This document shows, one piece after another, positions 32,365 to 42,116 of a stretch of 64,000 nucleotides of DNA. This DNA comes from Tsuneonella aeria. Lineage in GTDB: Bacteria; Pseudomonadota; Alphaproteobacteria; Sphingomonadales; Sphingomonadaceae. Below the pieces are notes generated by a model, which worked only from the letters and a program-made list of their open reading frames with translations, was not told the origin of the DNA and made no database searches. The stretch spans positions 558,001 to 622,000 of the forward strand of contig NZ_WTZA01000002.1 in assembly GCF_009827495.1 (NCBI RefSeq), given 5' to 3'. Position numbers and translations under genes: made by a program. Position 1 is the first letter of the stretch. Each line of letters starts with the position of its first letter.

Positions 32365-32705
32365 TTTCGGGCCGGCTATGGCGATAAAGTGCAGTGTGCA
32401 ATAGGCGCAGCGGACCCGGGGGCAGTACCCGGCGGCTCCACCACTTTCCCCGGGCCAGGCCCGGGGGACATGACGGGGCCGAACCAGGATCGACGTGTGT
32501 TGAAAAGCATTGTTTTCGCCCGGGCTGAGTAACCCGTTCAAGGCTCAAAACTCACAAGTGCCAACGACAACGAAGCACTTGCTCTCGCTGCGTAATCTGA
32601 CGGCCTAACGGCCTGATCTTACAAGGACTTGAGCACGGTTCGGACCGAACCGGGTAACAGAATCGGAAACCGGGGGCCCGGGGGAGCCTAGCAACAGAAT
32701 CCCCC
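32365..32705 (+). ncRNA. ssrA: permuted two-piece tmRNA
   Basis: Rescues stalled ribosomes. The gene order is permuted as in other alphaproteobacteria: the acceptor piece comes first and ends CGGCGGCTCCACCA at 32443; the coding piece starts GGGGCCG at 32475. The two ends pair as a 7-bp acceptor stem (GGGGCCG with CGGCTCC, one G-U). The tag frame at 32560-32595 reads GCC AAC GAC AAC GAA GCA CTT GCT CTC GCT GCG TAA, giving ANDNEALALAA. The 5' end and the 3' end near the GGGGGA/TCCCCC hairpin (32680-32705) are approximate. The removed spacer is about 32444-32474. Confidence 0.92.
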
Positions 32706-32733
32706 ACCCTCGTGCACTGCCGGTCAGCACCCC

Positions 32734-32979
32734 TCAGCCGGGCTGCGGGCTCTCCGCGTCCCGGCGCTGGTTCTCGTAGCGGATGCAATCGAAGATCTTG
32801 GCCCCGGCCAGGAACACCGATCCCGTCGCCGCCAGAAACAGCAGCTTGCCGCCGAAACCGGGTATCTGTTCGAGATACGCCGAGCCGCGCTCCACCGCGC
32901 CGAGAGCCAGCGCGAAGATGATCAGGCACGCTTCGAAGCGCGTCTTGATGACGAACAGGCGGCCGATTTTCTTCAGCAT
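32734..32979 (-). CDS. small membrane protein of unknown function
   Basis: An 81-aa protein with two likely membrane helices (ACLIIFALALGAVERGS and GKLLFLAATGSVFLAGAKIF), a basic N-terminus (MLKKIGRLFVIKTRFE) and a charged C-terminus. Coding character is good and it lies alone between ssrA and the ast operon. The 120-bp region before it contains a nested inverted repeat. I do not recognise the family. Confidence 0.75.
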   Translation of the reverse strand: MLKKIGRLFVIKTRFEACLIIFALALGAVERGSAYLEQIPGFGGKLLFLAATGSVFLAGAKIFDCIRYENQRRDAESPQPG

Positions 32980-32982
32980 AAG

Positions 32983-33067
32983 CTCTCACAATCCTTAACG
33001 TCATGAAGAGCAACAACCGTGCCAGTTGCACGGTTCCGCGTCTTACGAAGGTTAACGATGGTGAGAG
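32983..33067. repeat. nested inverted repeat in an intergenic region
   Basis: Outer arms CTCTCACAATCCTTAAC (32983-32999) and GTTAACGATGGTGAGAG (33051-33067) pair at 15 of 17 positions. Inside lies a perfect 8-bp hairpin, AACCGTGC (33015-33022) and GCACGGTT (33028-33035), with a 5-base loop. The element is immediately upstream of the 81-aa gene and just downstream of astB. It could be a paired regulator site, a terminator-like fold for the ast operon or a small repeat element. The GTTAA-GAT half-sites recall CtrA half-sites. Confidence 0.6.
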
Positions 33068-33098
33068 TGTAAAACGCTCCGTCAGCGGGTCAAACGCG

Positions 33099-34364
33099 TT
33101 AACCGAGCTCGCTTAATCCGAGTGTTTCGAGAAGGGACAACCGCGCCGCCGTGACGCTGGCGGCGAGGGCCTCGCTGCCGATGTCGGAGGGGTCAATCTG
33201 TTCGGGCCATTCGCGCGCGATGACTGCCTCGATACGGTCCGCGCCGGCCGACTCGAGGAGAAACCGAGGGTCAATCGTTGCCGGGTCCGCCACGACGCGC
33301 AGGCGCAGGCAGGCAGGGCCGCCCCCGTTTGCCATCGATTGCCGGACGTCCACCGGCCGGACCTGCCGGATCGGCCCGTTGCCGGCGAGCATTGCCGAGA
33401 GCCACTGCGAGACCGCGGGGCTTTCTACGCATTCCGTCGGCACGATCAGCGCCATCTCGCCTGCCGGCAGAGTGACGAGCTGCGCATTGAACAGGTAGGT
33501 GCGGATCGCCTCGGTCAGGGAGACGGCCGATGAGGGCACCTCCACGATCTCCAAGGCGGGAAATGCCGCGCGCATCGCTTCGTAGGCGGCCTCCTGGTTC
33601 GCGAAGGCTTCGGCATGCGTGAACAGGACCGGCCCGTTGGCGACGGCCACCACGTCGTTGTGGAACGCGCCGGCGGCGATGGCCGCAGGGTTCTGTTCGA
33701 TGAAGACCGAGCGATCCGGGTCAAGCCCGTGGAGGCGGGCGACCGCACGGCTCGCCTGCTCGTGCTGGCGCGCAGGGAAGGCGCCACCGCTGCGGCCATA
33801 AACGAACACTTCCACCCCTGGCGCGTCGTGCCGCTCGGCCAGGCGCATGTGGTTGGCAGCGCCCTCGTCGCCGTAGCTCGGGGGCACCGGGTCGTGGAGT
33901 GCAAAGTGGGCCGTGTCCGCAAAAGCCACGGCGAGTTGGCGCGCAGTATCGGGCCACTCCTGAGCCCGGTGCGGCATGGTGACGAGGTTGGCAGGGGTGA
34001 GGTGGCAACGTCCGTCGGCGGTATCGGCTGAGGGGCTGACCGTGGCCGCGTTGGCCGTCCACATCGATGACGCCGACCACGCCGCGGCGGTGAGCGCCGG
34101 CTCCGCTCCCGCGTCTGCCCCAAGCCGCCGCAAGTATAAAGGGTTGGGCCGGGGCAATGGCACGAAAAATCCCTGCGCCAAACCCAGCGCCAGGTTGTGG
34201 CGCATCTTGGCAATCCCCTGCAACGCCGCCGCGCGCGGATAGCTGACGTCGCCGGCATGCCGGGTGGCGGCAAGGTTCCCGGTGCTCAGGCCCGCATAGT
34301 TGTGACTTGGTCCGACGATCCCGTCGAAATTGATCTCCTGCACGGTCAACGCGGGACGCTCCAC
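33099..34364 (-). CDS. astB: N-succinylarginine dihydrolase
   Basis: Second step of the AST pathway: converts N2-succinylarginine to N2-succinylornithine plus ammonia and CO2. The 421-aa protein begins near EINFDGIVGPSHNYAGLS and contains GAFHNDVVAVANG and the catalytic Cys in NGGGPACLRLRVV. Start at ATG 34364 overlaps astA by 19 bp and has AAGG before it; TTG 34349 or GTG 34343 are alternatives closer to the family start. Last gene of the ast unit. Confidence 0.95.
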   Translation of the reverse strand: MERPALTVQEINFDGIVGPSHNYAGLSTGNLAATRHAGDVSYPRAAALQGIAKMRHNLALGLAQGFFVPLPRPNPLYLRRLGADAGAEPALTAAAWSASSMWTANAATVSPSADTADGRCHLTPANLVTMPHRAQEWPDTARQLAVAFADTAHFALHDPVPPSYGDEGAANHMRLAERHDAPGVEVFVYGRSGGAFPARQHEQASRAVARLHGLDPDRSVFIEQNPAAIAAGAFHNDVVAVANGPVLFTHAEAFANQEAAYEAMRAAFPALEIVEVPSSAVSLTEAIRTYLFNAQLVTLPAGEMALIVPTECVESPAVSQWLSAMLAGNGPIRQVRPVDVRQSMANGGGPACLRLRVVADPATIDPRFLLESAGADRIEAVIAREWPEQIDPSDIGSEALAASVTAARLSLLETLGLSELG

Positions 34365-35362
34365 ACCATGTCGCCTTCGCCCACTTCCAACACGCCGGCG
34401 GAAATCCGGTCGATCTCCACCGTCCCGTCGGGCTGGATATCGCGCATGCCGAATGCGGCGCGAAACGTGCCCAACGCGCCTGTTGCGATGATCGCGCGTT
34501 CGCCGATGTCGAGGTTCGCGTGGGAAATCCGCGTGGGCCGGGCCTCGCGCACGGATTTCACGTCGCTGGTGCGGGCGGTCATCGTCGGGCCTCCATCGAA
34601 AATATCGACGTAGCCGTCGTGCCGGAATCCTTCTTCCTCCAGCATGCGCATCGCCGCACGGCCCGTGGGGTGCGGCATGCCAATCGCGGTGCGGGCCGAT
34701 TCTTCCAACATCGCAATGTAAACCGGGTGCTTGGGCATAAGGTCCGCGATGAACTGGTTGCCGTTGATCGCGTTGAAATAGTCCGCTTCCTGAAAGGTCA
34801 TGCCGAAGAAACGGCCGGCGACCCCGTCCCAGAATGGCGAACCGCCGCGTTCGTCGATGATGCCGCGCAGTTCCGCCAGAATGCGGTCGGCAAAGCGCGA
34901 ACGGTGCATCGCTATGAACAGATAGCGGCTACGCGCGAGCAACAGGCCGAGCCCGCCGGCGCGTTCGCTGGGGTGGAGGAACAGGCCTCCGACTTCGCTT
35001 GAGCCTTCGAGATCGGTGACCAGGCTCAACAGGTCGGCACGGACCGTGCGCTGCAATTCCTGCGATTGCTGGGTGAGCGTGGTGATGCGGTAGGAATAGA
35101 ACGGCCAACGCTGGCCCACCTGGGTCATGACCTGGCAGGTGCCCCGCACTTCGCCGGTCGCGGTGTTCTCCAGCACCAGCACGAACTGTTCGTCGGCCAC
35201 CCCCTCCTCGTCGCGCCGGAATGCGTCCTCCGCGCGCTCGAGCTTGGCGGCCAGGGAATTGCGGTCGGCCGGCAGATTGGTGAAGCCGCCGCCGGTCAGC
35301 TTGGCCATTTCGTAAAGCGGCTCGAGGTCGTCGGGGTGTGCGGCGCGCAGGCGAAACGTCAA
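34346..35362 (-). CDS. astA: arginine N-succinyltransferase
   Basis: First step of AST arginine catabolism, transferring succinyl from succinyl-CoA to arginine. The 338-aa GNAT-like protein starts MTFRLRAAHPDDLEPLYEMA and shows family stretches including VGGLFLHPSERAGGLGLLLA, GSPFWDGVAGRFF and QEADYFNAINGNQFIADLMP. ATGA overlap with the upstream M20 hydrolase gene and 19-bp overlap with astB indicate an operon. Confidence 0.96.
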   Translation of the reverse strand: MTFRLRAAHPDDLEPLYEMAKLTGGGFTNLPADRNSLAAKLERAEDAFRRDEEGVADEQFVLVLENTATGEVRGTCQVMTQVGQRWPFYSYRITTLTQQSQELQRTVRADLLSLVTDLEGSSEVGGLFLHPSERAGGLGLLLARSRYLFIAMHRSRFADRILAELRGIIDERGGSPFWDGVAGRFFGMTFQEADYFNAINGNQFIADLMPKHPVYIAMLEESARTAIGMPHPTGRAAMRMLEEEGFRHDGYVDIFDGGPTMTARTSDVKSVREARPTRISHANLDIGERAIIATGALGTFRAAFGMRDIQPDGTVEIDRISAGVLEVGEGDMVWSVPR

Positions 35363-36561
35363 GCAAGGTCTCCGGAAGCGAGGCGGGTGAGGACGAGCGC
35401 CGAAAGCGCCGCGCGCTCGGCGAGGCTGGGTACGATCAGGAATTCATCGGGCGAATGGATCGCGCCGCCGCGTACGCCCATCGTGTCGACCACCGGCACG
35501 CCGCAGGCGGCGATGTTGTTGCCGTCGCACACCCCGCCCGACGGCTGCCAGCCAATCTCCTGGCCCAGCTCCGCGCCACAATCGCGCACCAGGTCGAACA
35601 GCTTCTGCGCGCGGGCGTCGACGGGCTTCGGCGGGCGGGTGATGCCGCCATGGCTGCGCACCGACACTTCGTGCGCGGTTTCAATGTCGTGCAGCAGTGC
35701 ACTGAAATCGCGCTGGAATTTCTCGGCTGCCTCGACAGACTTTGGCCGGATATTGAATCGCAACACGGCATGATCGGGCACCACGTTGTTGGCGGCCCCG
35801 CCTTCGATCCTGGCCGGGTTCACCGACAGGCCGGCGTGTCCCAGTGCCTTCAGCCGCACGGCGAGGTCGGCGGCGGCGACCAGCGCATTGCGCCCTTCGT
35901 CAGGGTTGCGCCCCGCGTGCGCCGAGCGACCGGTCACGACCACGCTGAAGTTGCCTGAACCACCACGCGCATGGGCCAGCGTGCCGTCGGGAAGGGCGCT
36001 GGGCTCATAGGTCAGCGCGGCGTGCTTGCCCCGGGCGAGATCGGCGATAAGCGCCGCGGAGGAAAGCGATCCGGTCTCCTCGTCAGAATTGATCATCACG
36101 TCGTAACCGAGACGCGCTGCATCCTCCGTCTGCTCGAAGGCGAGGAGGGCATGCAGGATCGCCGCGATCCCGCCCTTCATGTCTGCCAGGCCGGGGCCGT
36201 TGAGCGTCTCGGCGTCGATCCAGCGCTGTTCCTGGAAGGGATGGTCCGCAGGAAATACGGTATCCATGTGCCCGGTCAGAAGCACGCGGCGCGCAGCATC
36301 GGGCCGGACGCGGAGGACCATGTGCGATCCGTGCGCGATCTCTCGCATGCTGCCGTCGGGGGCGATCGCCGTGACGGGCCGAGGGCGCACGTCGGCCAAC
36401 GTGCCGGGCAAGTCGCTGAACGCGTCGGCCAGCATGTCCCATTGGCGCGACAACCCTTCGAGGTTGGCGGTTCCTGTATTGATCGCGCTCCACGACCGGG
36501 TCTGCGCCAGCATGGCGTCGGCGTCGATTCCGTAGGCAATCCTGGCGGGAACACGTTTCAT
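35359..36561 (-). CDS. M20-family metallohydrolase in the ast operon
   Basis: A 400-aa zinc peptidase/deacylase. Metal ligands are visible: His and Asp in LTGHMDTVFPADHP, Asp in GPGLADMKGG, the catalytic Glu pair in NSDEETGSLSS and a late His in MGVRGGAIHSPDEF. It resembles carboxypeptidase G2/acetylornithine deacetylase types. As first gene of a coupled run with astA and astB, and with no astE in view, it may remove the succinyl group from succinylglutamate or a related intermediate; that is inference. Confidence 0.88.
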   Translation of the reverse strand: MKRVPARIAYGIDADAMLAQTRSWSAINTGTANLEGLSRQWDMLADAFSDLPGTLADVRPRPVTAIAPDGSMREIAHGSHMVLRVRPDAARRVLLTGHMDTVFPADHPFQEQRWIDAETLNGPGLADMKGGIAAILHALLAFEQTEDAARLGYDVMINSDEETGSLSSAALIADLARGKHAALTYEPSALPDGTLAHARGGSGNFSVVVTGRSAHAGRNPDEGRNALVAAADLAVRLKALGHAGLSVNPARIEGGAANNVVPDHAVLRFNIRPKSVEAAEKFQRDFSALLHDIETAHEVSVRSHGGITRPPKPVDARAQKLFDLVRDCGAELGQEIGWQPSGGVCDGNNIAACGVPVVDTMGVRGGAIHSPDEFLIVPSLAERAALSALVLTRLASGDLA

Positions 36562-36733
36562 CTGCAACCGCCTCCTAGCCGCGCGAGAGCCGGCCTCCAA
36601 CCCCTGCCGGCTGCTGTTGCATCACGCGCGCGAGTTGGCCATAGGCGCAGCTCGCTTCCTCCCCGGACGATAGGCTAAACCACCGACGCGCGCCCGATCG
36701 TTGCGCGCCGGCCAGCAAGTGCGAGGGACTGAC

Positions 36734-38818
36734 GTGAGCGATACCGTTTCCAAAGCCGGACTGACTGTCGATGCCGCTCTGGCGGAATTCATCGACCGCG
36801 ATGTCCTTGCGCCTCTCGGCCGGGATGCGGCGCGGTTCTGGGAGGGATTTGCGGCGCTGTTGGACGAATACGCGCCGCGGAACCGCGCGCTGCTGGCCAC
36901 GCGGGAAGAGCTCCAGGTGCGGATCGATGAGTGGCACCGGGGGGGGCGCGGGCAGCCGCACGATGCGCAGGCCTATCGCACCTTTCTGGAAGAGATCGGT
37001 TACCTCGTGCCGGAGCCCGAACCGTTCACCATCGGCACGCGCAACGTCGATCCCGAGATCGCGACGATGGCCGGGCCGCAGCTCGTGGTGCCGGTCCTCA
37101 ATGCGCGGTTTCTGCTTAATGCCGCCAACGCGCGCTGGGGCAGCCTGTATGACGCCTATTACGGTACCGATGCCCTCGAAGCGCCGCCCGCGCGGCCCGG
37201 CGGTTATGATGCGGAGCGCGGCGCGGCGGTTATCGCTGCGGCGCGCGGCTTCCTCGACGGGGCGCTGCCGCTGGCAGATGGGAAAAGCTGGTCGGCGCTT
37301 GCGGGCCCGGACGATATCGACCTCGCCGACCCGGCGCAGTTTGTGGGCGCGACGGACAAGGGGCACATGTTCGCCAACAACGGCCTGCATATCCACGTGG
37401 TGTTCGACAGCGACACCCCGGTGGGGAGTGGCGATGCGGCGGGAATCTCCGACGTGATCCTGGAAAGTGCGCTCACGACGATCGTCGACCTCGAGGATTC
37501 CGTCGCGGCGGTGGACGCGGCGGACAAGCTGGCGGCTTATCGCAACTGGCTCGGGGTCATCCGCGGCGACCTCGCGGAAACGTTCGAGAAAGGCGGAGAG
37601 CAACTGACTCGTCGGCTGGCCGGCGATGTCGCGGCCGGCGATGCCACGTTGCCCGGACGCAGCTTGCTGTTTGTGCGGAACGTGGGACACCTGATGACCA
37701 ATCCCGCCATCCGACTGCCCGATGGGTCTGAGGTGCCCGAAGGCATCATGGACGCGGTCTTCACCAGCGCCATCGGCGCGCACGACGTGGCAAGGTTGGG
37801 CAAATGGCCCAACAGCCGCACCGGCAGCATCTACATCGTGAAGCCCAAGCAGCACGGACCCGAAGAATGCGCGTTTACCAACGACTTGTTCGACGCGGTT
37901 GAGGATCTGCTCGAACTGCCGCGTCACACCATCAAGGTCGGCGTCATGGACGAGGAGCGCCGCACCAGCGCCAACCTCGCCGCGTGCATCCATGCAGTAA
38001 AAGACCGCATCGTCTTCATCAACACCGGCTTCCTCGACCGCACCGGTGACGAGATTCACACGTCGATGCAGGCCGGACCGATGATCCGCAAGGCGGAGAT
38101 GAAGACATCGCGGTGGCTGCGATCCTACGAGGCGCGCAACGTCGCCATCGGCCTGCGGCACGGCCTGTCGGGCAGGGCGCAGATCGGCAAGGGAATGTGG
38201 GCCGCGCCCGACATGATGCGCGACATGATGGTGCAGAAGATCGGCCACCTGGAGGCCGGTGCGAACACCGCCTGGGTCCCTTCGCCGACGGCGGCCACGC
38301 TCCATGCCACGCATTATCACACGATGGACGTGTTCGAACGGCAGAAGGAACTGGGGGAGGCGCCCGGGCTCGACGGATTGCTTGATATACCCGTGGCGCA
38401 GGGCGCCAACTGGTCGGCGGAAGATATCCGCGAAGAACTGGACAACAACGCCCAGGGGCTGCTCGGCTACGTCGTGCGGTGGGTTGACCAGGGGGTCGGG
38501 TGCTCCAAGGTGCCCGACCTCCACGATGTCGGCCTGATGGAAGACCGCGCGACCTTGCGGATATCCAGTCAGCATATGTCCAACTGGTTGCTCCACGGCG
38601 TCTGCACACGCGAACAGGTCATGGACAGCCTGCGACGGATGGCGGCGAAAGTGGACGCGCAGAACGCCGGGGACGCCGGCTACCTGCCGCTCGCCGCCAA
38701 TGAGGACGGGCCGGCTTTTCGCGCAGCGTGCGACCTCGTGTTCAAAGGCGTGGAGCAGCCAAGCGGGTATACCGAACCGCTGCTTCACGCTTGGCGCATG
38801 CGCGCCAAGGCCGGCTGA
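36734..38818 (+). CDS. glcB: malate synthase G
   Basis: Condenses glyoxylate and acetyl-CoA to malate in the glyoxylate bypass. The 694-aa length fits isoform G. Visible landmarks: [19 protein letters not shown] (magnesium ligands), [27 protein letters not shown] and the catalytic Asp region [18 protein letters not shown] 36734 (VSDTVSKAG) is chosen because GAGGGA precedes it; ATG 36701 would lack this. Monocistronic, divergent from the ast operon. Confidence 0.95.
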   Translation: MSDTVSKAGLTVDAALAEFIDRDVLAPLGRDAARFWEGFAALLDEYAPRNRALLATREELQVRIDEWHRGGRGQPHDAQAYRTFLEEIGYLVPEPEPFTIGTRNVDPEIATMAGPQLVVPVLNARFLLNAANARWGSLYDAYYGTDALEAPPARPGGYDAERGAAVIAAARGFLDGALPLADGKSWSALAGPDDIDLADPAQFVGATDKGHMFANNGLHIHVVFDSDTPVGSGDAAGISDVILESALTTIVDLEDSVAAVDAADKLAAYRNWLGVIRGDLAETFEKGGEQLTRRLAGDVAAGDATLPGRSLLFVRNVGHLMTNPAIRLPDGSEVPEGIMDAVFTSAIGAHDVARLGKWPNSRTGSIYIVKPKQHGPEECAFTNDLFDAVEDLLELPRHTIKVGVMDEERRTSANLAACIHAVKDRIVFINTGFLDRTGDEIHTSMQAGPMIRKAEMKTSRWLRSYEARNVAIGLRHGLSGRAQIGKGMWAAPDMMRDMMVQKIGHLEAGANTAWVPSPTAATLHATHYHTMDVFERQKELGEAPGLDGLLDIPVAQGANWSAEDIREELDNNAQGLLGYVVRWVDQGVGCSKVPDLHDVGLMEDRATLRISSQHMSNWLLHGVCTREQVMDSLRRMAAKVDAQNAGDAGYLPLAANEDGPAFRAACDLVFKGVEQPSGYTEPLLHAWRMRAKAG

Positions 38819-38894
38819 AACCTGTCTTTCCGGGTTTGCCGCGTCCGGCGCTCTGCCGTAAGGGCGCGCCTCAATCGGGAGGAATGAAAGCAAC

Positions 38895-39590
38895 GTGCGC
38901 ACGCTGGGCCTGATCGGAGGGATGAGCTGGGTTTCGACCCGTGATTATTACGAGCATCTCAACCGCGGCGTCCGCCGCCGGACCACGGCCATGGCGAGCG
39001 CGCCGCTGCTTATCGAAAGCCTCGACTTCTCACGCCTGTGGGGCCTCGTCGATCAGGCGGACTGGGATCGCGCCGCGGGCACACTCGGTGACAGCGCCCG
39101 GCGGCTGGAGGCGGCCGGCGCGCAGGGCCTGCTGATCTGCGCGAACTCGATGCACAAGGTGCACGACCGGGTGGCCGCCGCGGTGAACGTCCCTGTGTTC
39201 CATATCGCTGATTGCGTCGGCGCGGCGATGCAAGCCGCCGGGGCAACCAACGCCGCGCTCATCGGCACGCGCAACGTGATGACGGAGCGGTTCTACCGCG
39301 AGCGGCTGGTCGCGCATGATATCGACCTGATGCCGCCCGACCTTGCGATGGCGGACGAGATCGACCGCATCATCTATGAAGAGCTGATGCGCGGCAAGGT
39401 CACGCGCGAGGCGGAACGGACGCTGAAGACCTGGATCACGCGCAAGCAGCAGGACGGTGCCGGGGCCATCGTGCTCGCCTGCACCGAACTGGCGATGATC
39501 GTGGATATCGATGCCAACGTGCTGCCGGTGTTCGATTCCACCCGTATCCACGCTGCCGCGGCGGTGGAATGGATGCTGGCGGAGGACTGA
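38895..39590 (+). CDS. aspartate/glutamate racemase family protein
   Basis: A 231-aa cofactor-independent racemase. The two catalytic cysteines are visible: GLLICANSMHKV (about residue 80) and AIVLACTELAMI (about residue 195). It starts RTLGLIGGMSWVST with a GTG start at 38895 behind GGAGGA. In the first motif the usual CNT is CANS, so substrate may differ from plain Asp. Follows malate synthase by 76 bp. Confidence 0.9.
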   Translation: MRTLGLIGGMSWVSTRDYYEHLNRGVRRRTTAMASAPLLIESLDFSRLWGLVDQADWDRAAGTLGDSARRLEAAGAQGLLICANSMHKVHDRVAAAVNVPVFHIADCVGAAMQAAGATNAALIGTRNVMTERFYRERLVAHDIDLMPPDLAMADEIDRIIYEELMRGKVTREAERTLKTWITRKQQDGAGAIVLACTELAMIVDIDANVLPVFDSTRIHAAAAVEWMLAED

Positions 39591-39699
39591 ACCGCCTTTT
39601 CTCCGGGCGCGCGCCCCGTCTGTGGATACCGCCGATTCCCGCTTTTCTTTCCCGAAACATCCGGCATCTTCCGGACACTTTTTGAGGGAGGATCCACAC

Positions 39700-40824
39700 A
39701 TGAAGAACTGGGTTGCAGGCCGCCTTGCGGTCGTGAGTGCGGGCGCCATCGCCATGGCCATGATCGCCTCGCCGGCGCACGCCGAGAAGATTGCCGGATC
39801 GTATATCTGCGTGTTCAAGAAAGACCGCGTGTCCAAGGACGACGCCCCCGGCCGCGCAGCCGCAGCGGTGCGGGCACACGGCGGCAACGTGAAGTTCGTG
39901 TACCGCAACACGATCCGCGGATTCGCCGCGAACATGTCGGAAAATGCGGTCACCGCGATGCGCCGGTCGAACCCTGCGATCGCTTTTTGCGAACAGGACC
40001 AGGTCGCCAGCCTCGGCCCGATCGTCATCAACGCCAAGCCGGGCACCGGAACACCTGCTGGCCAGAGCACGCCGTGGGGCATCACCCGGGTGGGCGGATC
40101 GGCTTCGGGCGTCGGCAAGACCGCATGGGTGATCGACAGCGGCATCGACGGCAGTCATCCCGATCTCACTGTCGACCAGGCGCGCAGCCGCGACTTCACC
40201 GGGTCGCGCAACGGCTGGAAAGACGAAAATGGACACGGCACGCACGTTGCCGGCACGATCGCCGCGAAGGATAACTCGATCGGTGTGATCGGAATTGCCG
40301 CGGGGGCGACCGTGGTTGCCGTGCGCGTGCTCGACCGGCGCGGGTCGGGCGCCTATTCCGGCGTGATCGCGGGCGTCGATTACGTCGCGGCACAGGGCAA
40401 GGCGGGCGATGTCGCCAATATGAGCCTGGGTGGGCCGGTGTCCGCCGCGCTCGACGAGGCGGTTATCGCTGCCGCCGGCACGGTGAAGTTCGCGCTCGCC
40501 GCGGGCAACGAAAGCGACGACGCAGACAACCACTCGCCCGCGCGGGTAGGCGGCGTTTCGGCGGCAGACAATATTTTCACCATCTCTGCTTTCGCCAAGG
40601 GTGATACGTTCGCAAGCTTCTCCAATTACGGCGCCGACGTGGCATGGGCGGAGCCTGGCGTGTCCATTCCATCCACCTACAAGGACGGCGGGTATGCCAC
40701 GATCAGCGGCACCTCGATGGCATCGCCGCACTTCGCCGGCCTGATGCTCCTCGGCACGGTGAGGAGCGGCGGGACGGTCACCAACGATCCCGACGGCAGG
40801 GCAGACCCGATCGGCGTTCGCTGA
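39700..40824 (+). CDS. secreted subtilisin-like S8 serine protease
   Basis: A 374-aa preproenzyme. Signal peptide ends SPAHAE; an I9-like propeptide follows ([14 protein letters not shown], with a Cys pair around GSYICVF and AIAFCEQD). The catalytic triad is Asp in [15 protein letters not shown], His in [12 protein letters not shown] and Ser in [13 protein letters not shown]. The oxyanion Asn is in [18 protein letters not shown] precedes ATG 39700. A good hairpin terminator follows at 40864. Likely exported protease of the proteinase K/subtilisin group. Confidence 0.94.
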   Translation: MKNWVAGRLAVVSAGAIAMAMIASPAHAEKIAGSYICVFKKDRVSKDDAPGRAAAAVRAHGGNVKFVYRNTIRGFAANMSENAVTAMRRSNPAIAFCEQDQVASLGPIVINAKPGTGTPAGQSTPWGITRVGGSASGVGKTAWVIDSGIDGSHPDLTVDQARSRDFTGSRNGWKDENGHGTHVAGTIAAKDNSIGVIGIAAGATVVAVRVLDRRGSGAYSGVIAGVDYVAAQGKAGDVANMSLGGPVSAALDEAVIAAAGTVKFALAAGNESDDADNHSPARVGGVSAADNIFTISAFAKGDTFASFSNYGADVAWAEPGVSIPSTYKDGGYATISGTSMASPHFAGLMLLGTVRSGGTVTNDPDGRADPIGVR

Positions 40825-40863
40825 ACGCGGTCTTCCGTGGACTGCACCTGATTAGAACACGGG

Positions 40864-40894
40864 AAGGGCCGTGCAGGGAATGCGCGGCCCTTTT
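40864..40894 (+). terminator. rho-independent terminator after the S8 protease
   Basis: GGGCCG (40866-40871) pairs with CGGCCC (40885-40890), with flanking AA opposite TT, followed by TTTT at 40891-40894. It lies 40 bp past the protease stop and before dgt. Confidence 0.7.
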
Positions 40895-40955
40895 CGCGTT
40901 CCCGGACTGTTCCCGTTGTGGGGCCCGACGCGCCGCCCTATCGCCCTCGCTGGAC

Positions 40956-42116
40956 ATGACACGCGCCCCTTACGCCGCCGATCCCGCCGCCGGGCGTGGA
41001 CGCGAATTTGCAGAAGACCGGGCAGGCGCCCGCGGGCCGCGGAGCGAATTCCAGCGCGACCGTGACCGGATCATCCATTCCATCGCGTTCCGCCGGTTGC
41101 GGTCGAAGACCCAGGTCTTCATCGCGCCGGACGGGGATCATTATCGCACCCGCCTGACACACAGCCTGGAGGTTGCCCAGATCGGCCGGGTCATCGCCCG
41201 CGCGCTCGGCCTCGACGAGGACCTCACGGAAGCGCTCTGCCTCGCGCATGACATAGGCCATCCACCTTTCGGCCATGCGGGGGAGGCAGCGCTGCAGGCC
41301 GCTATGGGCGAGCGCGGCGGCTTCGACCACAACGCCCACACCCTGCGGGTGCTGATGCGGCTGGAAAGCCCCTACTGCGGCCACCCGGGCCTCAATCTTT
41401 CGTGGGACGTGCTGGAGGGGCTGGCGAAGCATAACGGACCGCTCGCCGCGCCGAACTGGGCGATGCACGAGCTCGACCAGGCGTTCCCCCTGGACCTGGG
41501 CGCCTGGCCCAGCCTGGAGGCCCAGGTGGCCGCCCTGGCCGATGACATCGCCTATGACAACCACGACATCGACGATGGGCTGCGCGCCGGTTTCCTGACG
41601 CTCGATGACCTGATGGAGCTGCCTTTGCTGGCCGACCGCTACCGCGAGGTGGAGCGTCGCTTCCCGGCAGCGCCCGTGGACCGCCGACTGCGCGAACTTG
41701 TCCGCAGCCAGATCGGGGCGATGGTGAATGATGTGCTGGAAACGACCCGCGGTGCCATCGCAGGCGTGGCCAGCGTGGCGGAGGTCCGCGCGCATCCCGG
41801 CCCTCTGGTGTCGTTCTCCCCCGGCATGGCCCAGGCCGAACGGACCCTGAAGCAGTTCATGTACGCGCGCCTTTATCTGCACCCGGAACAGGTCGGTGCG
41901 GCAGAAGCTGCGAGCGACGTGGTATCGCGCCTGTTCGCGGCCTTCGATCAGGATCCCGGATCGCTGCCCGCTACCTGGGGCGCGCGCTTGCCGGCGACGG
42001 AGCCGGAACGGAGCCGCCATCTGGCGGACTACATCGCCGGCATGACCGACCGTTACGCGATCGACAACTGCGTGCGCATCTTCGGCCAGGCGCCGGCGGG
42101 GCTGCGCAATGTCTGA
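40956..42116 (+). CDS. dgt: deoxyguanosinetriphosphate triphosphohydrolase-like protein
   Basis: A 386-aa HD-domain enzyme that hydrolyses dNTPs to deoxynucleosides and triphosphate. The metal site is visible: His in [11 protein letters not shown], His-Asp in [15 protein letters not shown] and Asp in [16 protein letters not shown]. The opening [26 protein letters not shown] stretch is typical. Length matches the type 2 family. Overlaps the next gene by 8 bp. Confidence 0.93.
   Translation: MTRAPYAADPAAGRGREFAEDRAGARGPRSEFQRDRDRIIHSIAFRRLRSKTQVFIAPDGDHYRTRLTHSLEVAQIGRVIARALGLDEDLTEALCLAHDIGHPPFGHAGEAALQAAMGERGGFDHNAHTLRVLMRLESPYCGHPGLNLSWDVLEGLAKHNGPLAAPNWAMHELDQAFPLDLGAWPSLEAQVAALADDIAYDNHDIDDGLRAGFLTLDDLMELPLLADRYREVERRFPAAPVDRRLRELVRSQIGAMVNDVLETTRGAIAGVASVAEVRAHPGPLVSFSPGMAQAERTLKQFMYARLYLHPEQVGAAEAASDVVSRLFAAFDQDPGSLPATWGARLPATEPERSRHLADYIAGMTDRYAIDNCVRIFGQAPAGLRNV

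Noticed and set aside
36575..38902. 775-codon minus-strand ORF opposite malate synthase
   Set aside because: Antisense shadow; the plus strand encodes a complete malate synthase G.
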